A DNA stretch of 64,000 bases from Chara braunii (GCA_003427395.1 BFEA01000019.1:1032510-1096509); one strand, 5' to 3'. Shown: positions 45,001 to 55,418, counted from the first letter of the stretch. Notes: generated from the letters alone by a model not told the origin. Numbers and translations are program-made.

Positions 45001-46951
45001 GCGTTCAGTAGCGCAGACTGGAGAAGGCATTCGTTGATGATGTTCCCATAAGTCATGGAGACTTGGATGCACTAATGCATGAATGCCAGCAGGCGAGAAG
45101 GCAGCCCTAATGTTATTGTTTTTTGTCGTCCGTATGTTGGATCTGCGTTGTTGTTTCCTTCAGCGGAATTTAAGGAGTATTTCTCGAAGTTCGGTAAGGT
45201 AGAAGAGCATCAGATTATGCAGGATCATCACACAGGGCGCTCACGCGGGTTTGGTTTCGTCACGTTCGAGAGCGAGAACACAGTGGAGGAGGTGCTTGCG
45301 GAGGGAACACGGCAAGAAATTGGGGGTAAAGAGGTAATTTGCTTTTTTTTGAAACCCCGGGTTCGGACCTCTGTACCCTACGGATCTTTTATGTCATCAT
45401 ATCTCGAACTCTCTGAGTGTTTGAGGATGCCCTTGTCTGCGATTACTCGAGTGTGTTGGGAAGTTATTACCCTTACGGATCTCTTAGGGCATCGTATGTC
45501 GAACTCTTAGAAGCCCAGGAACTTGCTTCAGAAACAACAAAACTAACTCAAAGGTGGTACCCGTAAGGCCAGGATATCCCGGCCATTTATATTTTGTTGA
45601 ATAACATCATCTTTTGCTTCAGAAACAACAAAACTAACTCATGGCCACTAATAAAACATGACTTGAAACCAGAAACAAATAAAAATAAGTGTTATAGTGT
45701 TTGATGATGCCCTTGTTTGCGATTCCTCAAGTGTGTGTGCTGGGAAGCTGGTTTCTCCTGAATTGAAGTGGTCGGTCGTATCGGGGGTTGGGTTTGGTGT
45801 TTAACTGTTATAATTTCAATTGAATCGCTGTTTTAATAGTCGTATATGCTGGCTGGAACTGGAGGTTTGGATTTGAACAGATCATACGCTGCTGTACCTA
45901 CCAGCCGAGCTAGGTCCGCTGGTGGTTTGGTCGCTTACGGGGATTGTGAGGTTGGGAGGGAGTTTTGCATTGGCCACCTCTTGCCCGATAGAGACATTTG
46001 TTCGAAGGTCTCATGTTTAGGCTGGTCGTCGTGCTTGGAAACTCGATTTGAATGCCTTGGCTGACGTTTTGTTTTGTGGATTGCGCTTGCGACGACAGGT
46101 GGAAATCAAGAAAGCGGAGCCGAAGCGCCCACCTGAAGCCGGCGGCTTCGGAGGGCAAGGGGGCTTTGGCCCCCCCGGTGGGTACGGAGGATATGGCGGC
46201 CCAGGTGGGTACGGGGGACCAGCTGGGTATGGGGGACCGGGTGGTGCCCCTCCTTATGGGGGTCCAGCTCCGAGAGGCGCTGGTTACGGCGGAGGCTATG
46301 GCCCTGGAGGATATGGTGATGGGTACGGCGGGGGAGGCGGTGGGTTCGGCGGCGCTTATGGCGGAGGCTATGGCGGCGGGGGATACGGTGGCCCCGGAGG
46401 CTATGGCGCAGGGAGAGCCCCGGGTGGCGCTGGAGGTTTCGGTGGACGCGCCGGTGGCTATGGCGGAAGCGCGGGCAGCGGAGGGTACGGCAGCGCGGGA
46501 AGCGGTTATGGCAGCGGGGGGGGGGGGGGGGGGGGGGATGGGCCTGGGCGGATATGGGGGAGGCGGGGGTGGGGGTGGGTATGGTGGTGGGAGCTCCCTT
46601 GCTGGAGGTTATGGAGGTGGTGGCAGCTCGTACGGCGGGGGAAGTTCGATGAGCGGGGGTTATGGGAGTGGGCTTGCCTCTTACAGTGCAGGCCTAGGGT
46701 CGGGCGGGGGTTATGGCAGCAGTCTGGGTGCCTATGGTGACGGAGACTCCCCCTATGGGAGCGGTGGGTATGGGAGTTATGGCAGCGCCGGAGGCAGCGG
46801 CGCTGGTTATGGAGGGGGTGCTTATGGGGCTGGTGGATATGGTAGCGGTAGCTTAGGGGCCAGCGGATACGGTAGTAGCAGAGCTGGATATGGCGCCGGT
46901 GGTGGTCCTGGGCCTAGCAATGGGCGTTACCACCCTTACAACCGCAGCTGA
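35919..46951 (+). CDS. hnRNP A/B-like RNA-binding protein, two RRMs plus glycine-rich tail (six exons)
   Basis: Nuclear RNA-binding protein of the plant RNP1/hnRNP A/B-like type; such proteins bind pre-mRNA and mRNA in splicing, export or translation control. I join exons 35919-36061, 36726-36769, 43251-43414, 44863-44956, 45164-45333 and 46099-46951; every junction is GT-AG and phases match. The predicted product is about 488 residues once one base of a G run is discounted. Residues 1-48 are acidic and lysine-rich. RRM1 has RNP2 KIFIGGL (about 50-56) and RNP1 RGFGFVTF (90-97). RRM2 has RNP2 KIFVGGL (136-142) and RNP1 RGFGFVTF (176-183). The RRMs end in VEVKKSVPR and VEIKKAEPKRP. The tail (206-488) is Gly/Tyr/Ser-rich and ends GRYHPYNRS, like the GRYHPY tail of plant homologues and reminiscent of an M9-type import signal. 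The start is the first ATG of an open exon ending at a good donor (G|GTTAGT). The tail carries a one-base frameshift at 46516-46537. Confidence 0.93.
36437..36600. repeat. Minisatellite, ~30-bp unit, in intron 1
   Basis: About five units of GGTCGTTTTCGGTTAATTGG plus TATAT linkers lie in tandem between exons 1 and 2. The last unit is diverged. Confidence 0.9.
36726..36769 (+). CDS. hnRNP-like gene, 44-nt exon 2 (RNP2 of RRM1)
   Basis: This very short exon encodes GKIFIGGLCWETTT, the first beta strand (RNP2) of RRM1. It is bounded by CTGATAG| and |GTGCGT and enters in phase 2 and leaves in phase 1, exactly as exons 1 and 3 require. It is too short for a simple open-frame search. Confidence 0.9.
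36780..37400. repeat. Pyrimidine-rich tract with CTAGTTCTCCCTCC repeats
   Basis: Strong C/T bias on the plus strand with recurrent TAGTTCTCCCTCCCTCTC units near 37140-37310. Proline- and serine-rich open frames here are compositional artefacts. Confidence 0.8.
39596..39680. repeat. Inverted repeat (hairpin) in intron 2
   Basis: AGCAAAAG pairs with CTTTTGCT and TATTCTTCACTTGAG with CTTAGGTGAAGAATA, around a ~25-nt loop. Possibly a small foldback element. Confidence 0.6.
40741..40950. repeat. 42-bp minisatellite, five copies
   Basis: The unit contains TATCACGGTTGCC, TTTAAAGAA and TCTGCGGTTACGTAGAC, repeated about five times. The 42-bp period keeps a minus-strand frame open, with a 14-residue repeat GNRDIVYVTAEFFK. 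It lies in intron 2, so I treat it as non-coding. Confidence 0.92.
41040..41700. repeat. Tandem array with GTGAAGGTTGTTGGACTG units, interrupted by gap
   Basis: At least four copies of a unit containing GTGAAACTGTGCGTGAAGG, TTGTTGGACTGCAG and CTGAGGGCTTGTCACGCC. The 200-N gap lies inside, so copy number is unresolved. Confidence 0.8.
41158..41357. other. Assembly gap, 200 N
   Basis: Run of N within a tandem array in intron 2. All hnRNP exons are accounted for outside it. Confidence 1.
42380..42490. repeat. Dispersed repeat with TG/AG tail
   Basis: AAATCGAACGAATCTTCCG, then GTTAGACATGGAAATATACAC, then (TG)n(AG)n. Related copies are at 5832-5970 and 16855-16965, with shorter versions near 49444-49475 and 50765-50805. 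Confidence 0.65.
42540..42650. mobile_element. MITE-like element, TACCGTCTT termini
   Basis: Begins CTACCGTCTTTGTCGG and ends GAATGAAGACGGT, short inverted termini matching three other small elements in the window (43913-44026, 53243-53357, 55419-55501). Confidence 0.5.
42830..43110. repeat. Three-copy tandem repeat, ~80-95 bp unit
   Basis: The unit contains TGTACGGGTC, TTCGAGAGGCATCTGGACTG, GACCCGATACATCCG and AAGTGATCGAGCACTTTTG. Three copies with variable spacers sit just before exon 3. Confidence 0.88.
43251..43414 (+). CDS. hnRNP-like gene, exon 3 (rest of RRM1)
   Basis: Encodes ENLTRHFRKYGEIIDAVIMK onward, including RNP1 RGFGFVTF, up to IDGRT. Acceptor TATTTGCAG| and donor ACG|GTGAGT are strong. 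It follows a 6.48 kb intron. Confidence 0.94.
43913..44026. mobile_element. MITE-like element in intron 3
   Basis: Termini CTACCGTTTTCAACTGAG and the complementary TTCGGTTGAAGGGGGTCAG pair. Internal CCCAATACAGCTATAACGAT is shared with the copy at 55419-55501. Confidence 0.55.
44283..44391. repeat. 54-bp direct duplication in intron 3
   Basis: TCGCTGCAACAATAAGTGTG, AGCTGGAAGGCGTAT and GATGTCAGGAAGCA occur twice in tandem with two small differences. Confidence 0.9.
44615..44742. repeat. ~60-bp tandem duplication in intron 3
   Basis: Two copies of GTGTCACTTTTTTGTGACGA, GTGTCACTTTCTTGAG and AACATGTGAAATGTAGTTTC. GTGTCAC...GTGACGAG gives each copy hairpin potential. Confidence 0.9.
44863..44956 (+). 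CDS. hnRNP-like gene, exon 4 (linker and RNP2 of RRM2)
   Basis: Encodes VEVKKSVPRECMKGPRTKK, the end of RRM1 and the linker, then IFVGGLPPSITD of RRM2. Acceptor TTTGTGGCAG|, donor G|GTAAGG, ending in phase 1. Confidence 0.94.
45164..45333 (+). CDS. hnRNP-like gene, exon 5 (body of RRM2)
   Basis: Encodes EFKEYFSKFGKVEEHQIMQD through RGFGFVTF to EIGGKE. Acceptor TCCTTCAG| and donor GAG|GTAATT. It closely resembles RRM2 of plant RNP1-type proteins, including the HQIM..H.TGRSRGFGFVTF stretch. Confidence 0.95.
46099..46951 (+). CDS. hnRNP-like gene, last exon, glycine-rich tail, frameshift at G run
   Basis: Starts VEIKKAEPKRPPEAGGFGG after acceptor GACGACAG|. A GGYGG-, GGPGG- and YGSG-rich tail follows and ends GRYHPYNRS-stop. 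The exon is 853 bases, one more than a whole number of codons. The first reading frame degenerates into Trp/Arg-rich sequence just after the 22-G run at 46516-46537, while the next frame carries the Gly/Tyr pattern to the conserved end. A run of 21 G (or 24) would keep one frame. This is most likely a homopolymer error or length polymorphism rather than a pseudogene. Confidence 0.92.
46516..46537 (+). repeat. 22-nt G homopolymer in coding exon
   Basis: Uninterrupted run of 22 G between GGCAGC and ATGGGC. It coincides with the switch of reading frame in the glycine-rich tail. Confidence 0.97.
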
Positions 46952-48262
46952 GAGGCGCATACGTCGATACAAAGTCTCTTGTTGGTGTTCATCGTGAGCT
47001 CTTGGGCAGCCGTTTGTGGAGTTGCCACGCATGATCGACGTCTGAGGAAGCCGGTGTTCTTCTTTCCGTGTGCGCTTGTGTTCTCCCTCTTCACTCGCAC
47101 TCCCTCCACGCCGTGATGTGTGCTAATGCGTCGGTGCTGTCGCCAATTCAAGTGGACTTTTGAACTTGTCGAGGTGTAGGTTAGGAACAGAACTCGCTTG
47201 AAATTTTTGCTTCTTTGGGCCATCCTTCGCCCTCTCCGTTTTGATACAAGTGTAGTAGAGGCTCCGCTTCGAAAAGGAACTGTTTTCATTCTCTCCACGT
47301 TGTTAGTCTCTTTTCTCTTCGTCAGAAAACTTGATGCTCGTTATTTGCCTGTGACATTATGAATGTAGTCGACACCCTTGTCCCATAACGTTGGCTGGTC
47401 ATTTGGAAGGGTTAGTGGGGGCTCTGCTGCCGCGAACTGGATTGTCTCACGCCTGTGTTGGTTTTAAAGTATATTCACCCACCCAGCGACATCATCCAAT
47501 TGTATGTGAGTCGATTTAGCGTCCAACATTTTTCGGTGTCTCTTGTAACATTATGATGCAACGTAAGGGAATCTTTGTCCATGTCATGTCGTTGGCTGCC
47601 CCCCAAGAAAGGGATGTTTGTGTCAGTTGATTTATTAGAAACCTGGTGTCTGGGGATTGTGCGGGTGTGGGTGTGGTGAAGGATATTGCGGGACTGTGTG
47701 GGTGTGGTGAAGTGTATTGGGGAATTGTGTGGCTGTTGCAAGTATATTATATTATTAACCCTTGCGATGGGACATGATCTGATGTGATCTGTTTTTTTTT
47801 AACCGAGAGTGTTGTATGGACTACCGTGATGTAGAAATCATTGAGGCAGTGTTTTTTTCTTTAACGACTTTTGCTTCGTTCTGGCATGTTTACGTGTTAT
47901 AGGTGTTTGAATTTTGCTAGAGGTTGTAATCGACGACAGTGGTGGTGCTGCTGAGCGTGTCCAAAAATGTAGTGGACACCCTCTTGTTGGTGCTGCCTAG
48001 CAATGTCTTAAGTCTTTTTGTTTTGTTTTCAGTCGGTTTCTCTTTTTGCTTATTTGCATCCAGCAGACGGTAAGTACAACCATACCGTATGACGTACTCA
48101 TACTACAGGTAGGTCTTTCGTAAATGTATGTACACACTATTAAGGCCTGGTGGGAATGCATTTGACTGGAATCACGTCAAGAGCTCTGTCGAATGAGTTT
48201 GAAAGTTAGTATGCCTGTTTAGTATGCGACTCGTTTGAACCAATTACGCGTCTTTGGCACGA
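46952..48262 (+). other. 3' UTR of hnRNP-like gene and following spacer
   Basis: No open frame of recognisable function. The first few hundred bases should be 3' UTR of the gene ending at 46951; no clear polyadenylation site could be fixed. GTGTGGGTGTGGTGAAG repeats occur near 47640-47720. Confidence 0.5.
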
Positions 48263-48438
48263 CGAAGGGTCTCGCCGCACGGCACACGAAACGAAAACGA
48301 AACGAGTGCATCCGCCCACCGAAGGGGGCAAAATACAGCCGTTACTGTTTATAGCAAACCGATGAGCCTGGCTATATCTGGGGGAAGATGCATTCGTTTC
48401 GTTTCTCGTTTCGTGTACCGTGCGACGACGCCCGAAGG
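48263..48438. mobile_element. Foldback/MITE-like element with ~50-bp inverted arms
   Basis: Left arm CGAAGGGTCTCGCCGCACGG, CACACGAAACGAAAACGAAAC. Right arm GTTTCGTTTCTCGTTTCGTG, ACCGTGCGACGACGCCCGAAGG. The arms are reverse complements with few mismatches; the centre is ~75 bp. Confidence 0.85.
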
Positions 48439-51221
48439 TTTTACTCGAACCGAAAAACGTCAGTCGATTATGAAACGACATTCATGCGTGAAGACGTGAG
48501 AACTACGGCCACTGGCCTGATATTGATGATGGTTTTAAACTTTTTATCCTGACAGTGAGACCGTAGAGGTGATGAAGGTTGCGCTGCTCGCACTCGAACG
48601 CTTTGCAGTAAATTGTATTTTGGAAGAGTCTGAACGGAACAGCACGAGTATATGCCGATGATATAACCTCAACAAAATAGAACTTCGTGGATGGTCATGG
48701 CCAAGGCCGAAGTGTTTGCAGTTTTTTTAACATGTTGGACATGAAAACGAGAGCGCTACAGGTGGATCCCAAGTGGATATTCGCACACAGGTATGGACGT
48801 GTACGACCCACGGAGCAGACGCTAGGATCTATCAGAGGCCCTGGAAACTGAATTCGTATGCTGTTTAAATCAATCGACCATTATCACCAGTGGATATAAC
48901 TATTTATAAGCCAAAATCAACTTTCTACTTTCTCGGTCACCGTGCTTTGATCTACCAGAAGCTCTGGTCACTGAACTCGTCAGTGCATGACTATGTTCGT
49001 GCCTGCTTTGTTAGCTGATGCTGAAGTTCTGGAATATGCACACAATTTTGTCGACATAGGAAAAGGATTGTAAGTATGACCTGAGATGTATGGGATTTTG
49101 ATTTTGTTTTTAGGTCGTTGTTGGTCGGGGCCGAATAGACTGGCAGTGTCTGTCTATGCGCAGGCCTGCAGCTGTCAAATTGTCCCGAAGGATCCTGAAT
49201 GCGCCTGACTTATATAGTTATATGGCTGTTTAATGGATCGTTGAACAGAGCTGGAAGTGTCCTTCGAGAAGTGAAGGATGTCGCTTTTGGGTCGTTGTGC
49301 ATGTCTGGTTGTGTATGTGCAACTGACCGTCCTTCCCTCTTCGCTTACAGGGTACGGATTGTCTGTCACATCTTGCTTTCCTATTCGTCTCTTCGTTGTA
49401 GGGAATGTATAGCCATCGCCGCACTAACGGTGTGTACGAAATGAGAATGCATCTTCCGCTAGAACATGCGAAAACCTTTCTTGTCTTCATTGTAAGGAAT
49501 CTATGAGCGTTGCCGCGCAAGCATATGTACAAAATGAGAATGCATTTTCAACCTGCGAAGATGCACCATCGTTCCGCTTTTTGTTGTATTCGGTGAGTGG
49601 TGCGGCTTTGCCCCATCTCACCTACCCATCTCACCTACCCAAGGAGCGTTTATAGCTAGACTATTGATGTAGATGCTGTTGAACGATGGAGTTCGTGAAT
49701 GTGATGTTTATAGTCGATATGCTGGACCAGAGGTGGCGAGGTTGTTAGACCAAAAGCACTTCCTAGAGTCGTGCCGGTTAATGCCCCACGATTTTAGGTA
49801 ATGTACGGGGGCTACTATAGGAGCGCGCCCAAAATCATCGGAGTATAAACGTTTCCGCGGCCGATAGCTTGTTCAAGTGGTGGTGGTTTAATGAAAGAAA
49901 TGTGCGCGGCGAATTCGATGTAGATGAAGGAAAAACGCCTCTCCTGGTTGTCTCGTGAATGTCATGTGTAGTAGATTCGATGCACCTGACCCTTTATGCG
50001 GCGAGATGCCCGATGCGGCGACGTTGTCGATGAGAAAACTGCGCGCGAATGGCTTTTTGTATTTGAACATCCGAGTCAGTGGCGTGTTTTGGTAGATGTA
50101 AATGAAATCGCTCTCGTTTGTGAACCCGTCTTGTTTGTAACTGACTGAATATTTTGGCCGTTCGTTTAGTCGCTTGTGCATGTTGAGAGTAGAGTGAAGC
50201 GAGGTGCATTGTAGTAGATGAACAACGACGACTCTATGCAGAACACCGCCTTTACCGAAAATCGCCGTTTCAGGCTGGGCACTCTGCAACCGGGTAGATA
50301 GATCTCTGCTCGGTTGCCTTTTCTGAGAGCTGTATCAAGAAATCTCTCGAGTTTATTCGTGGAGTTGGAGCGATGACCGAACTGGAAACTGTACGGAGTG
50401 GAGTATTGCAGCGGGGTCGTGTTTGATTGTCGCAAGGGCTCCACGCACCGATCTCCAAGCGCCAATATTTGGTGTCGTTGGTTAACGGCAGAAACACGTC
50501 GGAATGTACATACAATGACGTCAATAGCAACTGTCGAGAGTGGAAATAATATTTTAAATGGATACATACCTGTCCAGAAATAATAAGAATGGGTGTTGCG
50601 CTGCTCTAGAAATGAGACAATCTTCTGACGGAACGTGGAAAGATGCATTGCCATATTCTTAGACTTCCTGTGCGAGCTGAGAGTAGAGGTAGGAGGACCG
50701 AAGTTGGCACCTCATGCGAGTTGTCGGACGAGGCTCGCAGGGCCGCCTACCCACTGCTTGGAAAACATGCAAAACGAGAACGAATCTTCCGCTTGAACAT
50801 GGCAATGTGCATTCAGCGCCGTGGTTTGTGTGTGGTGGGTTGTGGGAGGAAGGTACGAATTTTGTCGCTGGGCAATCAATCTGTTGTGCTGCCGTCCTCC
50901 CTCGATGCCTTTAAAGGCATGTGGCGTCGTTCAGCACCCAAGCTTTGATAACGCAATGTTGTGAACAGCACCAGAACTGCTTTAAGAAATTTCATTTTGT
51001 TCGACTAAGCGAGTGGACGGAGGCCGGGGATCTCACAATTCATAGAGTTCTCTTCTGGCAGTATCAGCCAGCTTTGCTTACGGGCATGTGTCTGAGGAAA
51101 AACCTATCTCCAAATTCCAGACATGAAAACAAATTGCCCTCGCACTCACGATCGTAGCATAACGCATGTTTTGTATTCGAGTAAAAACCATCTCAGGCGT
51201 ACGAACTGTCTTCCGCGACTA
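48439..51221. other. No gene recognised
   Basis: Several short open frames on both strands (e.g. 49888-50289 and 50166-50654 minus, 50643-50948 plus) without known motifs. CATCTTCCGCTAGAACATG-like repeat fragments occur at 49449 and 50778. Confidence 0.45.
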
Positions 51222-51417
51222 CCTTCTTCCCCCGAGCAAAACGCATATACGTTGTATTCGAGTGTCAAAATTTGAACAAAAATTCGAACAGAACGCATGT
51301 GCGTTGTATTCGATATTTCAGGCTATTCAAAGAGAACGCATGCGCGTTGTATTCGAATTGAACACTATGCGTCGTATTCGTTTACAACACGTGTGCCTTA
51401 TGCTCGGGGGAAAAAGG
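51222..51417. mobile_element. Foldback element with repeated ACGCATGTGCGTTGTATTCGA
   Basis: Arms CCTTCTTCCCCCGAGCA and TGCTCGGGGGAAAAAGG are inverted and extend ~40 bp with mismatches. Between and just left of them ACGCATGYGCGTTGTATTCG recurs about five times, each with a palindromic ACGCAT(G)TGCGT core. Confidence 0.75.
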
Positions 51418-52656
51418 CTCGCCACAAAGCCTTCCGCAACTTTGAAAATCGACCCCGGGTGTGCGTTCGAACACTATTTTAACACGAGCTAGGTTACCAG
51501 ACTGGGCCGGGTCCACTTGCCTGCCCGTGCCGAAGAGGAATAGAAAAAAAATAAATGGAAATTTCATTATTTTTTTTAAAAATGTTTATTTTAATTTGAT
51601 ACAGAATTTCATTGTGACCTTGAGGCAAAAGTTGTTCATTTTATTTTTCTGTTCTTTTATTTGGCCGGGACCTTCCCTTGTCGTTGGACGGCCGGGTTTC
51701 CCGGGAAAATAGGATGACCCGGCCAGCCGGTCTGGTAGCCTAGGACACGAGTGATTTCCAAAAAATATCGAAACGCTTCAGAGAGACCTCAGAAGGCATT
51801 TCCAAGGTGCAGGCACCTACCGCCGGTCTCGATCGGCATTTGGAAAGCCCATGATTGGTCTTGTCGATATCAGAAATTCACGATAATGTATAACGAAATT
51901 CGCCTGTGGGTGGGTTTTATCACACTCAGAATCCTTTTGCTGGAAACTTTGGTTAGTTGTAGATAAATGATTACATGCCAATATTACCAAGAGAATTGAG
52001 TACAGCTGTATTTTTTCAATGCACTGTTTATGAATCCAAAATACGAAGTTGGAGGAATTTCGAAAGTTGTGGGAACTTGTGGAAAGTGCACTCTCCGAAC
52101 AATGCTAATAGCACAAGGAAAAGAAAAAAAACAAACAAAACGGTTTCAGTGTCCGCACTGGAAAGGTAGCGGGTGCTTCGAAAGTCTGTGTGGCCAAGGA
52201 GGGCGGTTCTTTCGACGAGCAGTCTTGTGAATGAAGTCTGACATCGACGAGCAGTCTTGTGAATGAAGTCTGACATTTTTTGCAAAATGGCTTCATTCCG
52301 AAGGAGGTGCGGTGAGCCCCTCGTCTAAGGTTCACATTTGAGATTAAACTGTTAACCTGAAACCCATCTCCATCCTACTCCCCTTGTTTGAAGCGAAGTT
52401 TGAAGCGAAGTTGTGCGTGACTGGCACTGTCTACCCTCCTCCCCTTGCTGTCCTCCGCTGGTCTGTGTCATTGTGCACCGACATACCCCGGTTCGTAAGA
52501 AAGAAAAACTTCCGCAGACCTGCAAATCAGTACAAACCAAGGAAAAAGTTGCGCCGCTATTAATTGAAAAAAAAAACCTACCGTCTTACCAGCTCCCTCT
52601 ACAACTGCAGCTAATAACCCCCCCCTTCTATGAACCGTATAACGTCCCCGCTAATT
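51418..52656. other. No gene recognised
   Basis: Holds a 32-bp tandem duplication, CGACGAGCAGTCTTGTGAAT plus GAAGTCTGACAT (52215-52278). Short open frames lack motifs. Confidence 0.5.
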
Positions 52657-53180
52657 CTAGCTCACCCCCCGATGTGATGGATGCACCTTGTTCAACACTT
52701 CTGTTAGTCTCGCGACTCGGTTTGATAAATATCGAGTGGCAGCATCGAGATCTGAGCCAAATTGAGCAAAAGCAGCTACTACTTCACGATATTGTGGAAG
52801 TCCTAGTTTAAGAAGTTCATCTCTGAGTAATTCCTTGAGCTGGGTCTCTGCGTGACTTTCTGGCGAGCCTTGCCTTTCATTGAATCGACACTCGATATTC
52901 CTCCAGATGTGGATCACATCGTGGCGCTGTCCTTCCCACCTGTACCACGTAACCCCATCCTTTGGAAATCGATACATCGTCGGGTACATGCCGCAGCAAT
53001 ATCCACCTTTCTCCTGTCGACTGATTTGGAACAGAGTAGATGACTCGGTCGTTCCCTTGCCAGCACTTCCTCTGGATCTAGCCCCCAACCATAGCCACCA
53101 CTCCTGGATATAGGACATGACCACAAAAGGCGGTACATTGTTTCATGGATCCTATGATCGCAGCATAGATCCAATCGCAG
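52657..53180 (-). pseudogene. 3' end of an L1-like LINE ORF2 (zinc-binding RT C-terminus)
   Basis: Read leftward, one frame gives [20 protein letters not shown] followed by a W-rich segment. This resembles the C-terminal zf-RVT segment of plant LINE reverse transcriptases (C-x2-C...E-T...H/R-LLWSCP). After a frame change the sequence continues through [20 protein letters not shown] to [19 protein letters not shown] and a stop near 52657. No upstream RT catalytic domain is present, so this is a 5'-truncated copy with a frameshift. A shorter relative is at 57515-57625. Confidence 0.65.
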
Positions 53181-53242
53181 CTGTCACAGGACTGCTCGAT
53201 CTGCATTCCCGGTTTCTCCAGCCATTTTGCCACTGGGTTTTA

Positions 53243-53357
53243 CTACCGTCTTCGCCCGAGTGAAACGCCCGGTCGTTATGGCCGTATTTGGGGCAAAGTC
53301 TAGTCCAGGTGCAGAGCCGTAATGACCGGACGCTTTCTATTCGGGTGAATACGGTAG
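53243..53357. mobile_element. Stowaway-like MITE, 115 bp, TA target duplication
   Basis: Terminal arms CTACCGTCTTCGCCCGAGTG and its complement ending GGGTGAATACGGTAG pair over ~40 bp. TA lies directly outside both ends (53241-53242, 53358-53359), as for Tc1/mariner-type MITEs. Confidence 0.75.
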
Positions 53358-55418
53358 TAGAAGCGCTTAACAGGCACCACCCATTTTTCAGACCCATCTG
53401 AAACCCCCCAGTAAGTCTATTTAGGGGAAGATGGTAGGTAGGTGGAGTGGTTAACAGGGACCCCGACTTTTCAGCCAGGGGTTAATCCCTCCCAGCACCT
53501 CTTTTCGGGTGGGGTTGGTAGATGAAGCATTTAACAGGGGCTCGGACTTTTCAGTCGCAGGTTAACAGCCCAGCAACTACTACCGAGGTAGGTGGTACAG
53601 AAGCCAAGCAAGTGAACGACCTTTTCTGAAGGACCCCTCGGCTACTAGGTGAGACTGAAGACCGGCAAGTGAATCTACCTTTTCTGAAGACGTTAGTCGT
53701 GAATTTGATGGGGGTGTATTTTCGCCTGATCAGTTATGCCTCGTTCACATGGCTCTCACGGCCCTACTTCCAATGAGACCATTTCAAAAAAAAAACAATC
53801 AAAAACGCACAGCACACTAGCCGATAGTAGGGACCCCTACTTTTCAGGCCCATGTTAACCCCCACAGCAACTACTCGAAGCCGGCCAAGTGAATCTGCCT
53901 TTTCTGATGAGATATTAAAGCTCACTATACACAAGCGGTTAACAGGGCCCGCCACGTTTCAGCCTACGCCCACTTTTCAGCCTCAGGTTGGCCCAGCCGG
54001 CGACTATTGCCGTAGGTGAGCTACCTTTTGTGACTCGGAAGAGATTAAAGCCAACAGTTCCCAGCGACGTCAGCAAATGTTTCCTCGTTCGCTTTATCAG
54101 GTGCGTCACTGCCTTTCGCTCCACTTGCGGGCCATTCTTACATCTCTAGTACTTCTTGCATACGACGCTTTGCTGAGGAAGGAAAAGCACCGTTCACTCG
54201 AGGTATCGGTATATGGCTATTGTCGGTTAGTTATGTGCGTAACTGGAAGATCGAAAGCTTATTATAGAGACTTTGAAATATCTCGTCATACATTTCGGGA
54301 GATGGCTCATCCTTGTTTATTACCTGGACTTACTAAATCAAGTTGGTAAAAAAATTGGAAAAAAGGAACTACATAAAAAATACCTACAGATATATAAATA
54401 GAATTATTTAATAATATAGATTAATAGAAAAATTCATAGTCGTGAACACTCCTTACAGCTTTAATAGGCCTCGTTCCACTACGGAGTCGCTAAAGAAAAC
54501 CGAGGAGAGCGATGTGGTCGCCTCAAACTGTCTAGGAGGTAGGAAGGAACACAGCCAGGGTTAGGGGCTTTCGGACACATAGTGAAGCAGCGAGGTAGTC
54601 GTCTGACACGGCAAAGAGTTTATCGGCGAACAACCGAACCTTTGGAACCTCGATCTTACACCCTTACGGCTGGTGTAAGACTATGCCGTGACCATGCGGA
54701 ATAGGATATAGGATGATTAGGTTGAACCTCCTCTAGTACTTGGGACCGAGGAGGAAAAAAGTACAGCGGAGAAATGTTTTTAGCGGGTTGAATTTGGGCG
54801 CTCCTGTAGTGGACCGTACATACGTTTCCTAATATTGTGGCCTGTTAACGGGCACGACTTTAAACCACCAGTACTTGGGCACTGCGCGCCGCGCCGGCCG
54901 CACCTGTTTTCAAGCGGCGCGGGCTGTCGATACGAAACTGGTGGTTCCAACTCCCGCTTTGGAGGAATGCGAGAATGTGAATTCCATTACTTGGGGAAAT
55001 CCCAAAAAATGGCTGCCTCGAATAGATAAAATTTCCAGTCCAACTCCAGCCCTTGATGAAAATGGCATGTGCGGCGTTAAGACCGTCGAGAGATCACTTG
55101 GATTTCTAGTCCTGGCCGATGCATCCCTTTGGAAGCTTTTTTTTATTATTATTTTAAATGGACTTTATCAAGGGAGGTTAAAATGACGTCCGTGACTTCA
55201 CAATTCAACCAGGAGTCGCTCTGGCAGCGCTAGCCAGTTTTACGAATCAGCTTTGCTTGCCTAGGATTGTGCCTTGCAGATCTAGGCACAGAAGCAGCCA
55301 ACTCTGGGCTACTGTCCTGAAACCACACTCCCCATCAAGAAAAAAGCAACATGCCACAAACGACACCAAACCAAACCAAACCGTCAGAAATGAAAGTCAA
55401 CCGCCCGTCAAAATGGAA
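53358..55418. other. Degenerate repeats, no gene recognised
   Basis: 53430-54060 holds several imperfect copies of GTTAACAGGGACCCCGACTTTTCAG and GCAAGTGAATCTACCTTTTCTGA-type words. The rest lacks recognised motifs. An rRNA origin for 54420-54830 was considered and not supported. Confidence 0.5.

Noticed and set aside
44854-45051. Single-exon open frames overlapping hnRNP exons 4 and 5 (e.g. 44854-45051, 45079-45510)
   Set aside because: They are exon frames read through into introns; spliced exon boundaries explain the protein similarity.
54420-54830. Large-subunit rRNA fragment
   Set aside because: Some words look rRNA-like (CCTCTAGTACTTGGGACCGAGGAGG), but no longer colinear match to known rRNA could be recognised.
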